DNA from: PFJX01 sp964393825
GTDB taxonomy: Bacteria > Pseudomonadota > Gammaproteobacteria > Burkholderiales > Thiobacillaceae
Length of the DNA: 64,000 nt
Assembly: GCA_964393825.1 (NCBI GenBank)
Contig: CAYMUY010000013.1
Location: 24,490 to 88,489 of the forward strand
Direction: 5' to 3'
The notes below the pieces were generated by a model that saw nothing but the letters and a program-made list of their open reading frames with translations, was not told where the DNA came from and made no database searches. Shown here in pieces: positions 31,613-40,605 of the stretch. Numbering within the stretch: position 1 is the first letter of the stretch; every line of letters starts with the position of its first letter. The translations under genes and the position numbers were made by a program.

Positions 31613-32191
31613 CTAGATCAGCGAACGCGCCAGCCGCTCGAGAGCGGTCACCGGCGCAATCAGCAGCAGTTGTACCACGATCAGCGCGACCATCGGGGTC
31701 AGGTCGACGCCGCCGATGGGCGGGACGAGTTTCTGGAACGGATACAGGATCGGCCGGGCCAGGGCATAGACCAGTGGCGCGTGCGGCGAGAACGGGTTGA
31801 CCCAGCTCAGGATCGCCTGCAACAGGACGAAGCCCATCAGCAGGTAGAGCGCCAGACGCGCGGCGGCGGCCAGGGCCAGCAGGAGGAAGGCCGGGAATAC
31901 CGCGAGGCCGGCGGCCATGAAAGGATAGTCCAGCAGCCAGTAGCTGCTCAGGACGGAAAGCAGTTCCGCGAGATAGAACGGCACCAGGCTGGCCCAGTCG
32001 AGCCCGAAGAAACCGGGGATCACCCGCCGTAGTGGTCGCACCGCGAAATCGGTGACCTTCAGGATGAACTGGGCGAAGGGGTTGTGGAAGGGCACTCGCA
32101 CCCATTGCATCCAGAAGCGCAGGAAGAGCGCACAGGCGATCAGGTCGAAGGTGGTGCGCAGCAGGAATTGGGCGGCATCCGTGAACATCAT
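31613..32191 (-). CDS. yggT: YggT-family membrane protein
   Basis: A 192-residue protein from ATG 32191, overlapping the proC stop (ATGA). It has two YggT repeats, each with a pair of membrane helices. The first is around FLRFWMQWVRVPFHNPFAQFI with TDFAVRPLRRVIPG. The second is LLMGFVLLQAILSWVNPFSP with ARPILYPFQKLVPPIGGVDLTPMVALIVVQLL. The RPxR/RPI-P motifs mark the family. It is an integral inner-membrane protein implicated in osmotic resistance and membrane organisation in other bacteria; its molecular role is unknown. Confidence 0.92.
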   Translation of the reverse strand: MMFTDAAQFLLRTTFDLIACALFLRFWMQWVRVPFHNPFAQFILKVTDFAVRPLRRVIPGFFGLDWASLVPFYLAELLSVLSSYWLLDYPFMAAGLAVFPAFLLLALAAAARLALYLLMGFVLLQAILSWVNPFSPHAPLVYALARPILYPFQKLVPPIGGVDLTPMVALIVVQLLLIAPVTALERLARSLI

Positions 32192-32997
32192 TCTTTCCCG
32201 AACAGTGCACCCATCTCGCCCGCACGCTCTGCCGCCGCCCGCGCCGCCAGTCCGATGACATATTTGACGCCACCTTCCTCCAGTGCCAGGAGACCGCGCT
32301 CGGTGGTGCCGCCTTTCGAGGTGACGCGGGCGCGTAGTTCGGCGGGAGTCGATTTGTCGCGGATCGCCAGGGCGGAGGCGCCGAGGAAGGTGTGCAGGGT
32401 GAGTTGGCGGGCGGTCTCGGGGGGCAGGCCGAGATCGAGGGCCGCCTGTTCCAGCGCCTCGATGAACAGGAAGACATAAGCCGGGCCGCTGCCGGAAATG
32501 GCGGTAACGGCGTCGATCTGGGCTTCCGTGTCGACCCAGACCACGCTGCCCACCGCTTCAAGCAATTGCGTTGCCAGCGCCTTGCGCGCCGCATCGACCG
32601 CGGGCAACGCATAGAGACCGGTGATGCCGGCTCCGACCAGGGCCGGTGTGTTGGGCATGGCGCGGACCACGGCGGGGTGGTCGCGCAGCCAGCGGGAAAT
32701 GTCGCTGGCGCGCACCCCCGCGGCGATCGAGACGACCAGTTGGCCCGGGTCGAGCGCGGGCAGGCCGAGCAGCACCTCGCGCAACTGCTGCGGCTTGACC
32801 GCCAGCAGCAGGACGTCGGCCGCGAGCGCGGCGGCGTTGCTGTCGACGACCTCGACCCCGAACTCGCTCGCCAGCCAGTCACGCCGTTCAGGCTGAGGTT
32901 CCGTGACGATGATGTCCGTTCTGGAGAAGTCTTTTTGCAGCAGGCCTCCGATGATGGCCGCTGCCATGTTGCCGCCGCCGATAAAGCCGAGTTTCAT
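32188..32997 (-). CDS. proC: Pyrroline-5-carboxylate reductase
   Basis: A 269-residue protein from ATG 32997. The N-terminal Rossmann motif is GFIGGGNMAAAIIGGL. The family signatures VKPQQLREVL, RAMPNTPALVGAG and the helix VTAISGSGPAYVFLFIEALEQAALDLGL are all present. It reduces pyrroline-5-carboxylate to proline with NAD(P)H in the cytoplasm. It overlaps yggS upstream and yggT downstream by 4 nt each. Confidence 0.96.
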   Translation of the reverse strand: MKLGFIGGGNMAAAIIGGLLQKDFSRTDIIVTEPQPERRDWLASEFGVEVVDSNAAALAADVLLLAVKPQQLREVLLGLPALDPGQLVVSIAAGVRASDISRWLRDHPAVVRAMPNTPALVGAGITGLYALPAVDAARKALATQLLEAVGSVVWVDTEAQIDAVTAISGSGPAYVFLFIEALEQAALDLGLPPETARQLTLHTFLGASALAIRDKSTPAELRARVTSKGGTTERGLLALEEGGVKYVIGLAARAAAERAGEMGALFGKE

Positions 32998-33707
32998 GAG
33001 TGTGTTCCTTGTTCTTCGATGGGATAGGATCGGGCGCCGAATATGGCGCTGCCGATGCGCACGATCGTCGCCCCCTCCTGTATCGCGGATTCGAGATCGG
33101 CCGACATGCCCATGGACAGGGTGTCCACGGACAGGCCTTCCGCGCGGGCCCGCTCCAGCAACAGGCGCGGCAGCGAAAACTGGCCACGCAGCCGGGCGGA
33201 GTCGGGATCGGCTTCCGGGATCGCCATGAAGCCGCGCAGGCGCAGGCCGGGAAGACCCGCGACCAGGCGGGCGAGTTCCAGCGCCTGTTCCGGGGCGATG
33301 CCGTGCTTGCTGGCTTCGCCGCTGACATTGACCTGGACGCAGACATTGAGGGGCGGCAGGTTGGCAGGCCGCTGCTCGGACAGGCGCCGTGCGACCTTTT
33401 CCCGTTCGACGCCATGCACCCAGGCGAAGCGTTCGGCGATCGCCCGCGTCTTGTTGCTTTGCAAGGGGCCGATGAAATGCCATTCCAGGGGGAGGTCGGC
33501 CAGGGTGTCGAGTTTGGCCAGGGCTTCCTGCAGGTAGCTTTCGCCAAACGCCGTCAGGCCGGCGGCATGCGCTTCCCGGATGGCCGTTGCGGGGAAGGTC
33601 TTGCCCACCGCCAGCAAACAAACACTTTCGGGGTCGCGGCCGGCATCGACGCAGGCCGCTTCGATGCGCTTTCGGCAGGCTTGCACGGCGGCCGCTATCG
33701 CACCCAT
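32994..33707 (-). CDS. yggS: YggS/PLPBP-family pyridoxal-phosphate homeostasis protein
   Basis: A 237-residue single-domain alanine-racemase-like barrel from ATG 33707. The PLP lysine lies in LLAVGKTFP, where most members have VSKT. Other landmarks are FGESYLQEAL, EWHFIGPLQSNKT, VNVSGEASKHG, LSMGMSADLESAI and GATIVRIGSAIFG. It binds pyridoxal phosphate and buffers its supply without catalysis. It is first in the minus-strand operon and divergent from pilT by 47 bp. TATAAT on the minus strand at 33754-33749 may be its -10. Confidence 0.94.
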   Translation of the reverse strand: MGAIAAAVQACRKRIEAACVDAGRDPESVCLLAVGKTFPATAIREAHAAGLTAFGESYLQEALAKLDTLADLPLEWHFIGPLQSNKTRAIAERFAWVHGVEREKVARRLSEQRPANLPPLNVCVQVNVSGEASKHGIAPEQALELARLVAGLPGLRLRGFMAIPEADPDSARLRGQFSLPRLLLERARAEGLSVDTLSMGMSADLESAIQEGATIVRIGSAIFGARSYPIEEQGTHS

Positions 33708-33754
33708 AATGCCTCGAACTCCCGCGGAAAAATCACGTAACTCAGGGAATTATA

Positions 33755-34798
33755 ATGGAAATTTCCGAACTTCTTGCCTTCTCGGTCAAGAACAAAGCCT
33801 CCGACCTGCACCTCTCCGCCGGGTTGCCCCCGATGATCCGGGTGCATGGCGACATCCGCCGCATCAATCTGCCGCCGCTCGACAACACTTCGACACGGGC
33901 CATGATCTATGACGTGATGAGCGATACCCAGCGCAAGCACTACGAAGAGCACCTGGAGGTCGACTTTTCCTTCGAGTTGCCCAATATCGCGCGCTTCCGG
34001 GTCAATGCCTTCACCCAGGAGCGTGGTGCCGGCGCGGTGTTCCGGACCATTCCCAGCCAGGTGCTGACCCTGGAGGAACTGGAGGCGCCGCGCATCTTCA
34101 AGGACATCTCCGACCAGCCGCGCGGCATCGTTCTGGTGACCGGGCCGACCGGTTCCGGCAAGTCGACGACGCTGGCGGCGATGATCGACTACGTCAACGA
34201 AAACCTGTTCGGCCATATCCTCACCATCGAGGACCCGATCGAATTCGTGCACAAGAGCAAGAAGTGCCTGATCAACCAGCGCGAGGTGGGGCCGCACACC
34301 CACGGCTTCGCGGAAGCCCTGCGCTCGGCGCTGCGCGAGGACCCGGACATCATCCTGGTGGGCGAGCTGCGCGACCTGGAGACCATCCGCCTGGCCCTGA
34401 CCGGCGCCGAAACCGGCCACCTGGTGTTCGCCACCCTGCATACCTCGTCGGCCGCCAAGACTGTCGACCGGATCGTCGACGTGTTCCCGGCCGCGGAGAA
34501 GGAGATGGTGCGCTCGATGTTGTCCGAGTCGCTGCGCGCGGTGATTTCGCAGACCCTGCTGAAACGCAAGGACGGTGGCGGCCGGGTCGCCGCGCACGAG
34601 ATCATGATCGGCACTCCGGCGATCCGTAACCTGATCCGCGAAAACAAGGTGGCGCAGATGTATTCCTCGATCCAGACCGGCCAGTCGATCGGCATGCAGA
34701 CCCTGGATCAGGCGCTCACCGACCTGGTGCGACGCAATCTGATCTCGTCGGCGGACGCCCGTTCCGTGGCGATGAACAAGGACAGCTTCCCGGTATGA
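33755..34798 (+). CDS. pilT: Type IV pilus retraction ATPase PilT
   Basis: A 347-residue protein from ATG 33755 with AGGGA 6 nt upstream. Features are the N-terminal PAS-like domain (SDLHLSAGLPPMIRVHGDIRRI), Walker A GPTGSGKSTTLAAMIDY, the Asp box TIEDPIEFVH, Walker B ILVGELRDLETI and His box ETGHLVFATLHTSSA. The C-terminal retraction motif is near GIQTLDQ-type GMQTLDQALTDLV. The hexamer depolymerises pilin for twitching and DNA uptake. Confidence 0.96.
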   Translation: MEISELLAFSVKNKASDLHLSAGLPPMIRVHGDIRRINLPPLDNTSTRAMIYDVMSDTQRKHYEEHLEVDFSFELPNIARFRVNAFTQERGAGAVFRTIPSQVLTLEELEAPRIFKDISDQPRGIVLVTGPTGSGKSTTLAAMIDYVNENLFGHILTIEDPIEFVHKSKKCLINQREVGPHTHGFAEALRSALREDPDIILVGELRDLETIRLALTGAETGHLVFATLHTSSAAKTVDRIVDVFPAAEKEMVRSMLSESLRAVISQTLLKRKDGGGRVAAHEIMIGTPAIRNLIRENKVAQMYSSIQTGQSIGMQTLDQALTDLVRRNLISSADARSVAMNKDSFPV

Positions 34799-35925
34799 AC
34801 GACTTCCACAAGCAGATCCTCGAATGGCTGCGCTTCATGGTCGCGCGCGGCGCGTCCGACCTGTTCATCACCGCCGGCTTTCCCGCCGCCATCAAGCTCG
34901 ACGGCAAGGTCTCCCCCATCACCCGGCAGAGCCTGACGCCCAGTGAAACACTGGAATATGCCAAGGCGATGATGACGGAGAAGCAGCGGTCGGACTTCCT
35001 GGCCACCAAGGAGGCCAACTTCGCCGTCCACGACCACGAGATCGGCCGTTTCCGGGTCAACGCCTTCGTCCAGCAGGGGCGCACCGGCCTGGTGTTCCGC
35101 CTGATCAACACGGTGATCCCGAAGCTGGAATCGCTGCACCTGCCGCCGATCCTGCGCGACGTCAGCATGATGCCGCGTGGCCTGGTGCTGCTCGCGGGCT
35201 CAACCGGTTCCGGCAAGTCGACCACCCTGGCGGCGATGATCGGCTATCGCAACGGCATCGCCAGCGAACATATCGTCACGGTGGAGGACCCGATCGAATT
35301 CGTCCACCAGCACGGCAAGTGCATCGTCACCCAGCGCGAGATCGGCTCCGACACTGAATCCTGGGAAGTGGCCCTGAAAAACACCCTGCGCCAGGCGCCG
35401 GACGTGATCATGATCGGCGAGATCCGCGACCGCGAAACCATGGAATACGCGCTGTCGTATGCGGAAACCGGTCACCTCTGCCTGTCCACGGTGCACGCCA
35501 ACAACGGCAGCCAGACCCTGGACCGCATCCTCAGCTTCTTCCCGCGCGACCGCCGCGACCAGTTGCTGCTCGACCTCTCGCTGAACCTGCGCGCCATCAT
35601 CTCGCAACGCCTGGTGCAGCGCACCGACGGCAAGGGGCGCATCCCGGCCGCGGAAGTCATGCTCAACTCGCCGTTGATCTCCGACCTGATCATGAAAGGC
35701 CGTCTCGACGAGATCCGCGACATCATGGCCCGCTCGCGCGATCTCGGCATGCAGACCTTCGACCAGTCGCTGTTCGATCTCAACAACATTGGCATCATCA
35801 GTCCCGAGGATGCCCTGCGCAATGCCGACTCCTTCAACGACCTGCGCCTCAAGATCAAGCTGCACGCCAAGGAAGAACGTGGCGAATCGCCGCTCTCCGG
35901 GCTGGATCACCTGGACATCGTGTAA
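34795..35925 (+). CDS. pilU: Type IV pilus retraction ATPase PilU
   Basis: A 376-residue PilT paralogue overlapping pilT by ATGA. Walker A is GSTGSGKSTT, the Asp box TVEDPIEFVHQHGK, Walker B IMIGEIRDRETM and His box ETGHLCLSTVHANN. The C-terminal tail is longer than that of PilT (KIKLHAKEERGESPLSGLDHLDIV), as usual for PilU. It works with PilT to raise retraction force. Repeat B2 forms its terminator. Confidence 0.95.
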   Translation: MNDFHKQILEWLRFMVARGASDLFITAGFPAAIKLDGKVSPITRQSLTPSETLEYAKAMMTEKQRSDFLATKEANFAVHDHEIGRFRVNAFVQQGRTGLVFRLINTVIPKLESLHLPPILRDVSMMPRGLVLLAGSTGSGKSTTLAAMIGYRNGIASEHIVTVEDPIEFVHQHGKCIVTQREIGSDTESWEVALKNTLRQAPDVIMIGEIRDRETMEYALSYAETGHLCLSTVHANNGSQTLDRILSFFPRDRRDQLLLDLSLNLRAIISQRLVQRTDGKGRIPAAEVMLNSPLISDLIMKGRLDEIRDIMARSRDLGMQTFDQSLFDLNNIGIISPEDALRNADSFNDLRLKIKLHAKEERGESPLSGLDHLDIV

Positions 35926-35928
35926 CGC

Positions 35929-35987
35929 TGTGGCGCCGGCGTCTCGCCGGCGTTTTTGCGGGCGGCCGGCGAGACGCCGTCGCTACA
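35929..35987. repeat. Family B palindromic repeat, copy 2, doubling as pilU terminator
   Basis: Ends TGTGGCGCCGGC and GACGCCGTCGCTACA are near-inverted. Inside, CGCCGGCG-TCT-CGCCGGCG is followed by TTTTT (35934-35957), a good intrinsic terminator 8 bp past pilU. The same element also follows the convergent hydrolase gene, whose stop is 4 bp away. Confidence 0.8.
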
Positions 35988-35991
35988 AGTG

Positions 35992-36726
35992 CTACAGCGC
36001 CTTATCCAGAAACCCGCGCACGTTCTCCAGCAACGGCTTGTCGCGGCCCTCGAAGAAATGGTCGGCCTTGGGCACAACCTTCTGCGCGGAGTTGCCCTTG
36101 AGACCCTTGCCGCGCTGCGCGGCCAGTTTCAGCACCTGCGGCAGGTCGTTCTCGCCATACATATCCAGCACCGGGAATTTCAGCTTGCTGTAATCCAGCG
36201 GCGCCGAGGCGCCGATGGCCACCCAGGCCTGGATCGGCGCGTTCGGGTTCTGTTCCAGGTAGCGCGCGGTCATGCGGCAGCCCATGCTGTGGCTGACCAG
36301 GGCGATCTTCTTGTACCCCTTGGCTTCCATGAATGCCACCGCCTGGGCAAGACGGGCGGATGCCTCGTCGAAGGTGTCGGGGTAATCCTCGCCCTTGGCA
36401 TCCGCCTTCAATACCGGCATTTGCACCGACAACGTGGCATAGCCATGTTCCGGCAGGGTTTGCCGCAGCGGGCCGATCAGCCCCCAGTCCGGGTGCACGC
36501 CCATGCCATGGACCACGATCACGCCGGCCTTGGCATCGGCTGCCTCGGTGTAGAGGGTGAGGAATTTGCGGCCGCTGTGCGGCCCCTTCAGCACTTCCAG
36601 CCAGACCGGGTCGCCGGTCAGCACGGCGGGCAGGACTTCATCGGCCCATTTTTTCTCGCGCGCGTAATCGGCGGCGGTGGCGGGCAGGGCAAGCAACAGG
36701 GTGAACAGCAGGGCGAACAGGCGCAT
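35992..36726 (-). CDS. Exported alpha/beta-hydrolase (DUF3530-like)
   Basis: A 244-residue protein from ATG 36726 with GGAG 7 nt upstream. The signal peptide MRLFALLFTLLLALPATAAD is clear. The alpha/beta-hydrolase core has an oxyanion HGMGVHPDW region, the nucleophile SHSMG, a candidate acid Asp in LDMYGENDLP and the histidine in KADHFFEG, so the triad looks intact. The substrate is unknown; periplasmic esterase or lipase activity is likely. It is convergent with pilU. Confidence 0.82.
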   Translation of the reverse strand: MRLFALLFTLLLALPATAADYAREKKWADEVLPAVLTGDPVWLEVLKGPHSGRKFLTLYTEAADAKAGVIVVHGMGVHPDWGLIGPLRQTLPEHGYATLSVQMPVLKADAKGEDYPDTFDEASARLAQAVAFMEAKGYKKIALVSHSMGCRMTARYLEQNPNAPIQAWVAIGASAPLDYSKLKFPVLDMYGENDLPQVLKLAAQRGKGLKGNSAQKVVPKADHFFEGRDKPLLENVRGFLDKAL

Positions 36727-36764
36727 GAAGGACTCCGATGAAAAGAGAAGCCGTGTTCTATCCG

Positions 36765-37568
36765 TCAGCCCGCGAGCAGGCTATAGGCCATTCGTACACC
36801 CAGCAGGTAGAGCAGGCCGGCGAAGACACGCTTCAGCGTCGCCACCGGCCAGCTGTGCGTCTTGCGCGCCCCGAACGGCGCCGTCAGCCAGCTTCCCGCC
36901 GCGATGGTCGCCAGCGCGGGCAGATAGACGAAGCCCAGGCTCCAATCCGGCAAGCCAGCGAGGCCGCGACCCGAAAGCATGTAGCCGATCGCCCCGGATA
37001 CCGCGATGGGCAGGCCGATTGCCGACGACGTGCCGATCGCGGTCTGCATGCGCACATTGCACCAGGTGAGGAAAGGCACGGTCAGGGTGCCGCCACCGAT
37101 CCCCACCCAGCTCGACACCATGCCGATCACCCCGCCGGCCGTCGCCATGCCGGTCCAGCCGGGCAAGGCGCGTGCGGCCTTGGGGCGGAAGCCCATCAGC
37201 ATCTGGGTGGCGACATAGAACAGGAAGCAGGTGAAAAACACTTTCAGGCCCCGGTCCGAGAAGAACGCGGCCAGCCAGGCGCCGGCCAGGGTGCCCAGCA
37301 CGATGCCCGGCAGGATGTGCCGGAACACACGCCAGTCGACGGCACCATGCGCATGGTGGGCCTTCATGCTGGAAATCGAGGTGATGACGATGACCCCGAG
37401 CGAAGTGCCCAGCGCCAGATGGATGTTGTAGGTGGTGGAAAATCCCTGTTCCAGGAATGCCCAGGTCAGCACCGGCACCATGAGCAGTCCCCCGCCCACC
37501 CCCAGCAGTCCTGCCATGAACCCGGCCGCCAGACCGAGGGCGACATAGAGCGCGAGCCATTCCATCAT
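36765..37568 (-). CDS. TauE/SafE-family membrane transporter
   Basis: A 267-residue protein from ATG 37568 (or ATG 37565). It has eight or so membrane segments in two repeats with the family motifs GLAAGFMAGLLGVGGGLLMVPVL near the N-terminus and SSWVGIGGGTLTVPFL in the second half. The family exports or imports sulfur- and carbon-containing anions such as sulfite, sulfoacetate and taurine. In a likely sulfur oxidiser, sulfite or a related anion is plausible, but the substrate cannot be read from the sequence. Its start abuts repeat B3, and no Shine-Dalgarno sequence is evident. Confidence 0.88.
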   Translation of the reverse strand: MMEWLALYVALGLAAGFMAGLLGVGGGLLMVPVLTWAFLEQGFSTTYNIHLALGTSLGVIVITSISSMKAHHAHGAVDWRVFRHILPGIVLGTLAGAWLAAFFSDRGLKVFFTCFLFYVATQMLMGFRPKAARALPGWTGMATAGGVIGMVSSWVGIGGGTLTVPFLTWCNVRMQTAIGTSSAIGLPIAVSGAIGYMLSGRGLAGLPDWSLGFVYLPALATIAAGSWLTAPFGARKTHSWPVATLKRVFAGLLYLLGVRMAYSLLAG

Positions 37569-37638
37569 GCAGCGCCGGCGTCCCGCCGGCCTCCTGTTGC
37601 AAATCAGTGCCACGAGCCGGCGAGACGCCGGCGCTACA
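37568..37638. repeat. Family B palindromic repeat, copy 3
   Basis: A 71-bp element with ends GCAGCGCCGGCGTCCCGCCGGC and GCCGGCGAGACGCCGGCGCTACA, filling the entire gap between the EVE gene stop and the TauE gene start. It overlaps or touches the TauE initiation region and may influence its translation. Confidence 0.78.
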
Positions 37639-37640
37639 GA

Positions 37641-38093
<453 letters not shown>

Positions 38094-38329
38094 GTCCATT
38101 CCTTGTCGTTGCCAAACAATCGCGCGACATATATCTCACGCTTTCCCGGCGTTGTCATTTGCACGCGCACGAACCGGCCATTCCGGAGCGGGACCGTCGC
38201 GCCATCCTCGATACTTCGCTTGTTTCGTTGCCATCGGGTCGCTAAAGTCCGCCGCGCCCCGGTCCCGATGCACGGTCGCCGCCAGTATCGATCCGGATTT
38301 CCAGCCAAACCCTATCGGATTTGCCCATC
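38094..38329. other. 236-bp spacer between the EVE gene and folP
   Basis: It holds the EVE ribosome site (38104-38100, minus strand) and presumably divergent promoters. I found no convincing gene, strong promoter, palindrome or RNA. A 76-codon minus-strand frame (38308-38078) ends inside the EVE gene and looks accidental. Confidence 0.5.
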
Positions 38330-39145
38330 ATGTTCCGCTGCGGTCGTACCGCGTTCGCCCTGGATCGCCCCCTGGTCATGGGCATCGTCAATGTCACGCC
38401 GGATTCCTTTTCCGATGGCGGACATTTCCTGTCGCCGCGACAGGCCATCGAGCATGGACTTGCCCTACGCGAGGCGGGCGCCGACCTCCTCGACATCGGG
38501 GGCGAATCGACGCGGCCGGGAGCGGCGGCGGTTCCGGTCGAGGCCGAACTCGATCGCGTCCTGCCGGTGCTGGAGGGATTGCGCGGTTGCGGCGCGGCGC
38601 TGTCGGTGGACACCATGAAACCGGAGGTGATGCGCGCCGCGCTGGCCGCGGGCGCCGACATGATCAACGACGTGCGGGCGCTGCAGGCGCCCGGTGCGCT
38701 GGACGTGGTGGCGGCCGCGGAGTGTGGCGTGTGCCTCATGCACATGCAGGGCGCACCGCGCGAGATGCAGCGTGACCCGCACTACCAGGATGTGGTGGCG
38801 GAAGTGTGGGCGCATCTGAGTGCCCGGGTGGAAGCCGCCCTGGCAGCCGGTATCGCCCGTGAGCGCCTGCTGATCGACCCCGGGTTCGGCTTCGGCAAGA
38901 CGCTGGACCACAATATCGCGTTGTTCAAGGCGCTACCGGCATTCGCCCGGCTCGCGCCGGTGCTGGTGGGCGTGTCGCGCAAATCCATGCTCGGTCTGAT
39001 CACCGGCCGGCCGGTCGGGGGGCGCCTGGCCGCCAGTGTCGCGGCGGCCCTGTTGGCGGCGCGGCGTGGCGCGGCGATACTCCGCGTCCATGATGTCGCT
39101 GAAACCGTGGACGCTATTAAAATCATGAACATATTAGGAGAGTGA
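38330..39145 (+). CDS. folP: Dihydropteroate synthase
   Basis: A 271-residue protein from ATG 38330; the TTG 9 bp earlier is less likely. Pterin-binding barrel motifs are MGIVNVTPDSFSDGG, ADLLDIGGESTRPGA, SVDTMKPEVMRAALAAGADMINDV, LIDPGFGFGKTLDHN and VGVSRKSMLG. It condenses p-aminobenzoate with dihydropterin pyrophosphate in folate synthesis and is the sulfonamide target. It is followed after 2 bp by glmM, the usual order. The ftsH gene often found upstream is absent here. Confidence 0.96.
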   Translation: MFRCGRTAFALDRPLVMGIVNVTPDSFSDGGHFLSPRQAIEHGLALREAGADLLDIGGESTRPGAAAVPVEAELDRVLPVLEGLRGCGAALSVDTMKPEVMRAALAAGADMINDVRALQAPGALDVVAAAECGVCLMHMQGAPREMQRDPHYQDVVAEVWAHLSARVEAALAAGIARERLLIDPGFGFGKTLDHNIALFKALPAFARLAPVLVGVSRKSMLGLITGRPVGGRLAASVAAALLAARRGAAILRVHDVAETVDAIKIMNILGE

Positions 39146-39147
39146 GC

Positions 39148-40509
39148 ATGAGCAGGAAGTATTTCGGCACCGATGGCGTTCGCGGCAAGGTCGGGGAGGA
39201 ACCCATCACCCCCGATTTCGCGATGCGTCTGGGCTACGCCGCCGGCCGCGTGCTGGCGGCGGCGGAGCATGATGCCCTACATGGCGAGCATCCCGCCGTG
39301 CTGATCGGCAAGGACACCCGCATTTCCGGCTACATGCTGGAGTCCGCCCTGCAGGCAGGCCTCACGGCCGCGGGCGTCGACGTGCGCCTGACCGGGCCGA
39401 TGCCGACGCCGGGCATCGCCTACCTCACCCGCGCCCTGCGGCTGCAGGCCGGCGTGGTGATCTCCGCTTCGCACAATCCGTATGAAGACAATGGCATCAA
39501 GTTTTTCTCCGCATCCGGCACCAAGCTGCCGGACGCGGTTGAACTGGCGATCGAGGCCGCGCTCGACCAGCCGATGAAAACCGCTTCTTCGAAACAACTC
39601 GGCCGGGTCAAGCGGGTCGACGATGCCGCCGGTCGCTATATCGAATTCTGCAAGAGCACCTTCCCCACCGACATGGACCTGCGCGGCATGCGCATCGTGG
39701 TGGACTGTGCCAACGGCGCCGGTTATCACATCGCGCCGCACGTCTTCCATGAACTGGGCGCCGATGTCATCGCCATCGCCAACGAACCCAACGGCATGAA
39801 CATCAACAAGGAATGCGGCGCCACCCATACCGACTGCCTGGCGCGCGCGGTGCGCCAGCATCGCGCCGATGTCGGTGTTGCCCTGGATGGCGACGGCGAC
39901 CGCCTGATGATGAGCGACGCCAGTGGCCAGATCATGGACGGGGACAAGCTGCTTTTCGCGATTGCCCGTTTCCGCAAGGAATGCGGCCAGCGCAATGGCG
40001 GCGTCGTCGGCACCCTGATGACCAATCTGGGCACCGAACTGGCCATCAAGGCGCTCGGCTGCGATTTCAAGCGCGCCAAGGTGGGCGACCGCTATGTGCT
40101 GGAAGTGCTGCAACAGAACGGCTGGCAACTGGGCGGCGAATCCTCCGGCCACATCCTCTGTCTGGACAAGCACACCACCGGCGACGGCATCGTCTCCGCC
40201 CTGCAGGTGCTCGCCGCCCTGCGCGGTTCCGGCCGGTCACTGTCGGACTACACGCGGGACTGCCCCACCTACCCGCAGATCCTGCTCAACGTGCGTGTGG
40301 CCAAGGGGTTCAAGACCGATGGCCATGCCGGTGTCGCGCAGGCGGTAGCCGATGTCGAGGCTGAACTGGGTGACACCGGCCGTGTGGTCCTGCGCGCTTC
40401 CGGTACCGAGCCGCTGATCCGGGTGATGGTGGAGGGCCGCGACGAAGCCCAGGTGAAGCGCACCGCCAGCCATATCGCGGAGGCGGTGAAGACGGCGGCG
40501 GGCGTGTGA
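39148..40509 (+). CDS. glmM: Phosphoglucosamine mutase
   Basis: A 453-residue protein. ATG 39148 has AGGAG 7 nt upstream; the GTG two codons earlier is less likely. Motifs are KYFGTDGVRGKVGE, the phosphoserine loop VVISASHNPYEDNG, the metal site GVALDGDGDRLMM, sugar loop GGESSGHIL and phosphate-binding ASGTEPLIRVMVEG. It converts glucosamine-6-phosphate to the 1-phosphate for peptidoglycan and LPS precursors. It is co-transcribed with folP. Confidence 0.96.
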   Translation: MSRKYFGTDGVRGKVGEEPITPDFAMRLGYAAGRVLAAAEHDALHGEHPAVLIGKDTRISGYMLESALQAGLTAAGVDVRLTGPMPTPGIAYLTRALRLQAGVVISASHNPYEDNGIKFFSASGTKLPDAVELAIEAALDQPMKTASSKQLGRVKRVDDAAGRYIEFCKSTFPTDMDLRGMRIVVDCANGAGYHIAPHVFHELGADVIAIANEPNGMNINKECGATHTDCLARAVRQHRADVGVALDGDGDRLMMSDASGQIMDGDKLLFAIARFRKECGQRNGGVVGTLMTNLGTELAIKALGCDFKRAKVGDRYVLEVLQQNGWQLGGESSGHILCLDKHTTGDGIVSALQVLAALRGSGRSLSDYTRDCPTYPQILLNVRVAKGFKTDGHAGVAQAVADVEAELGDTGRVVLRASGTEPLIRVMVEGRDEAQVKRTASHIAEAVKTAAGV

Positions 40510-40517
40510 GACAAGGT

Positions 40518-40580
40518 CAATTATTACAGTCGTCACGTCGTTGTAATAATTGGCGCATAAGCTGTGCGGGTCCCTAACTG
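40518..40580 (+). promoter_or_regulatory. pstS promoter region with inverted repeat and degenerate Pho box
   Basis: CAATTATTACA (40518-40528) and TGTAATAATTG (40542-40552) form a perfect 11-bp inverted repeat. Units TCGTCAC (40530), TTGTAAT (40541) and GGCGCAT (40552) are 11 bp apart, as in PhoB boxes, though degenerate. TAACTG at 40575-40580 may be the -10. The inverted repeat can also serve as the glmM terminator. Confidence 0.5.
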
Positions 40581-40605
40581 AAGACCCGTGTGTCTGGAGA
40601 TCAAG

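Noticed and set aside
29248..31800. An 850-codon plus-strand frame opposite the dynamin-like gene
   Set aside because: It is the shadow of the minus-strand GTPase, whose G1, G3 and G4 motifs and operon coupling are clear.
33749..33756. TATAAT overlapping the pilT start as a pilT promoter
   Set aside because: Transcription would begin inside the coding sequence, and no -35 is present. It may serve yggS on the other strand instead.
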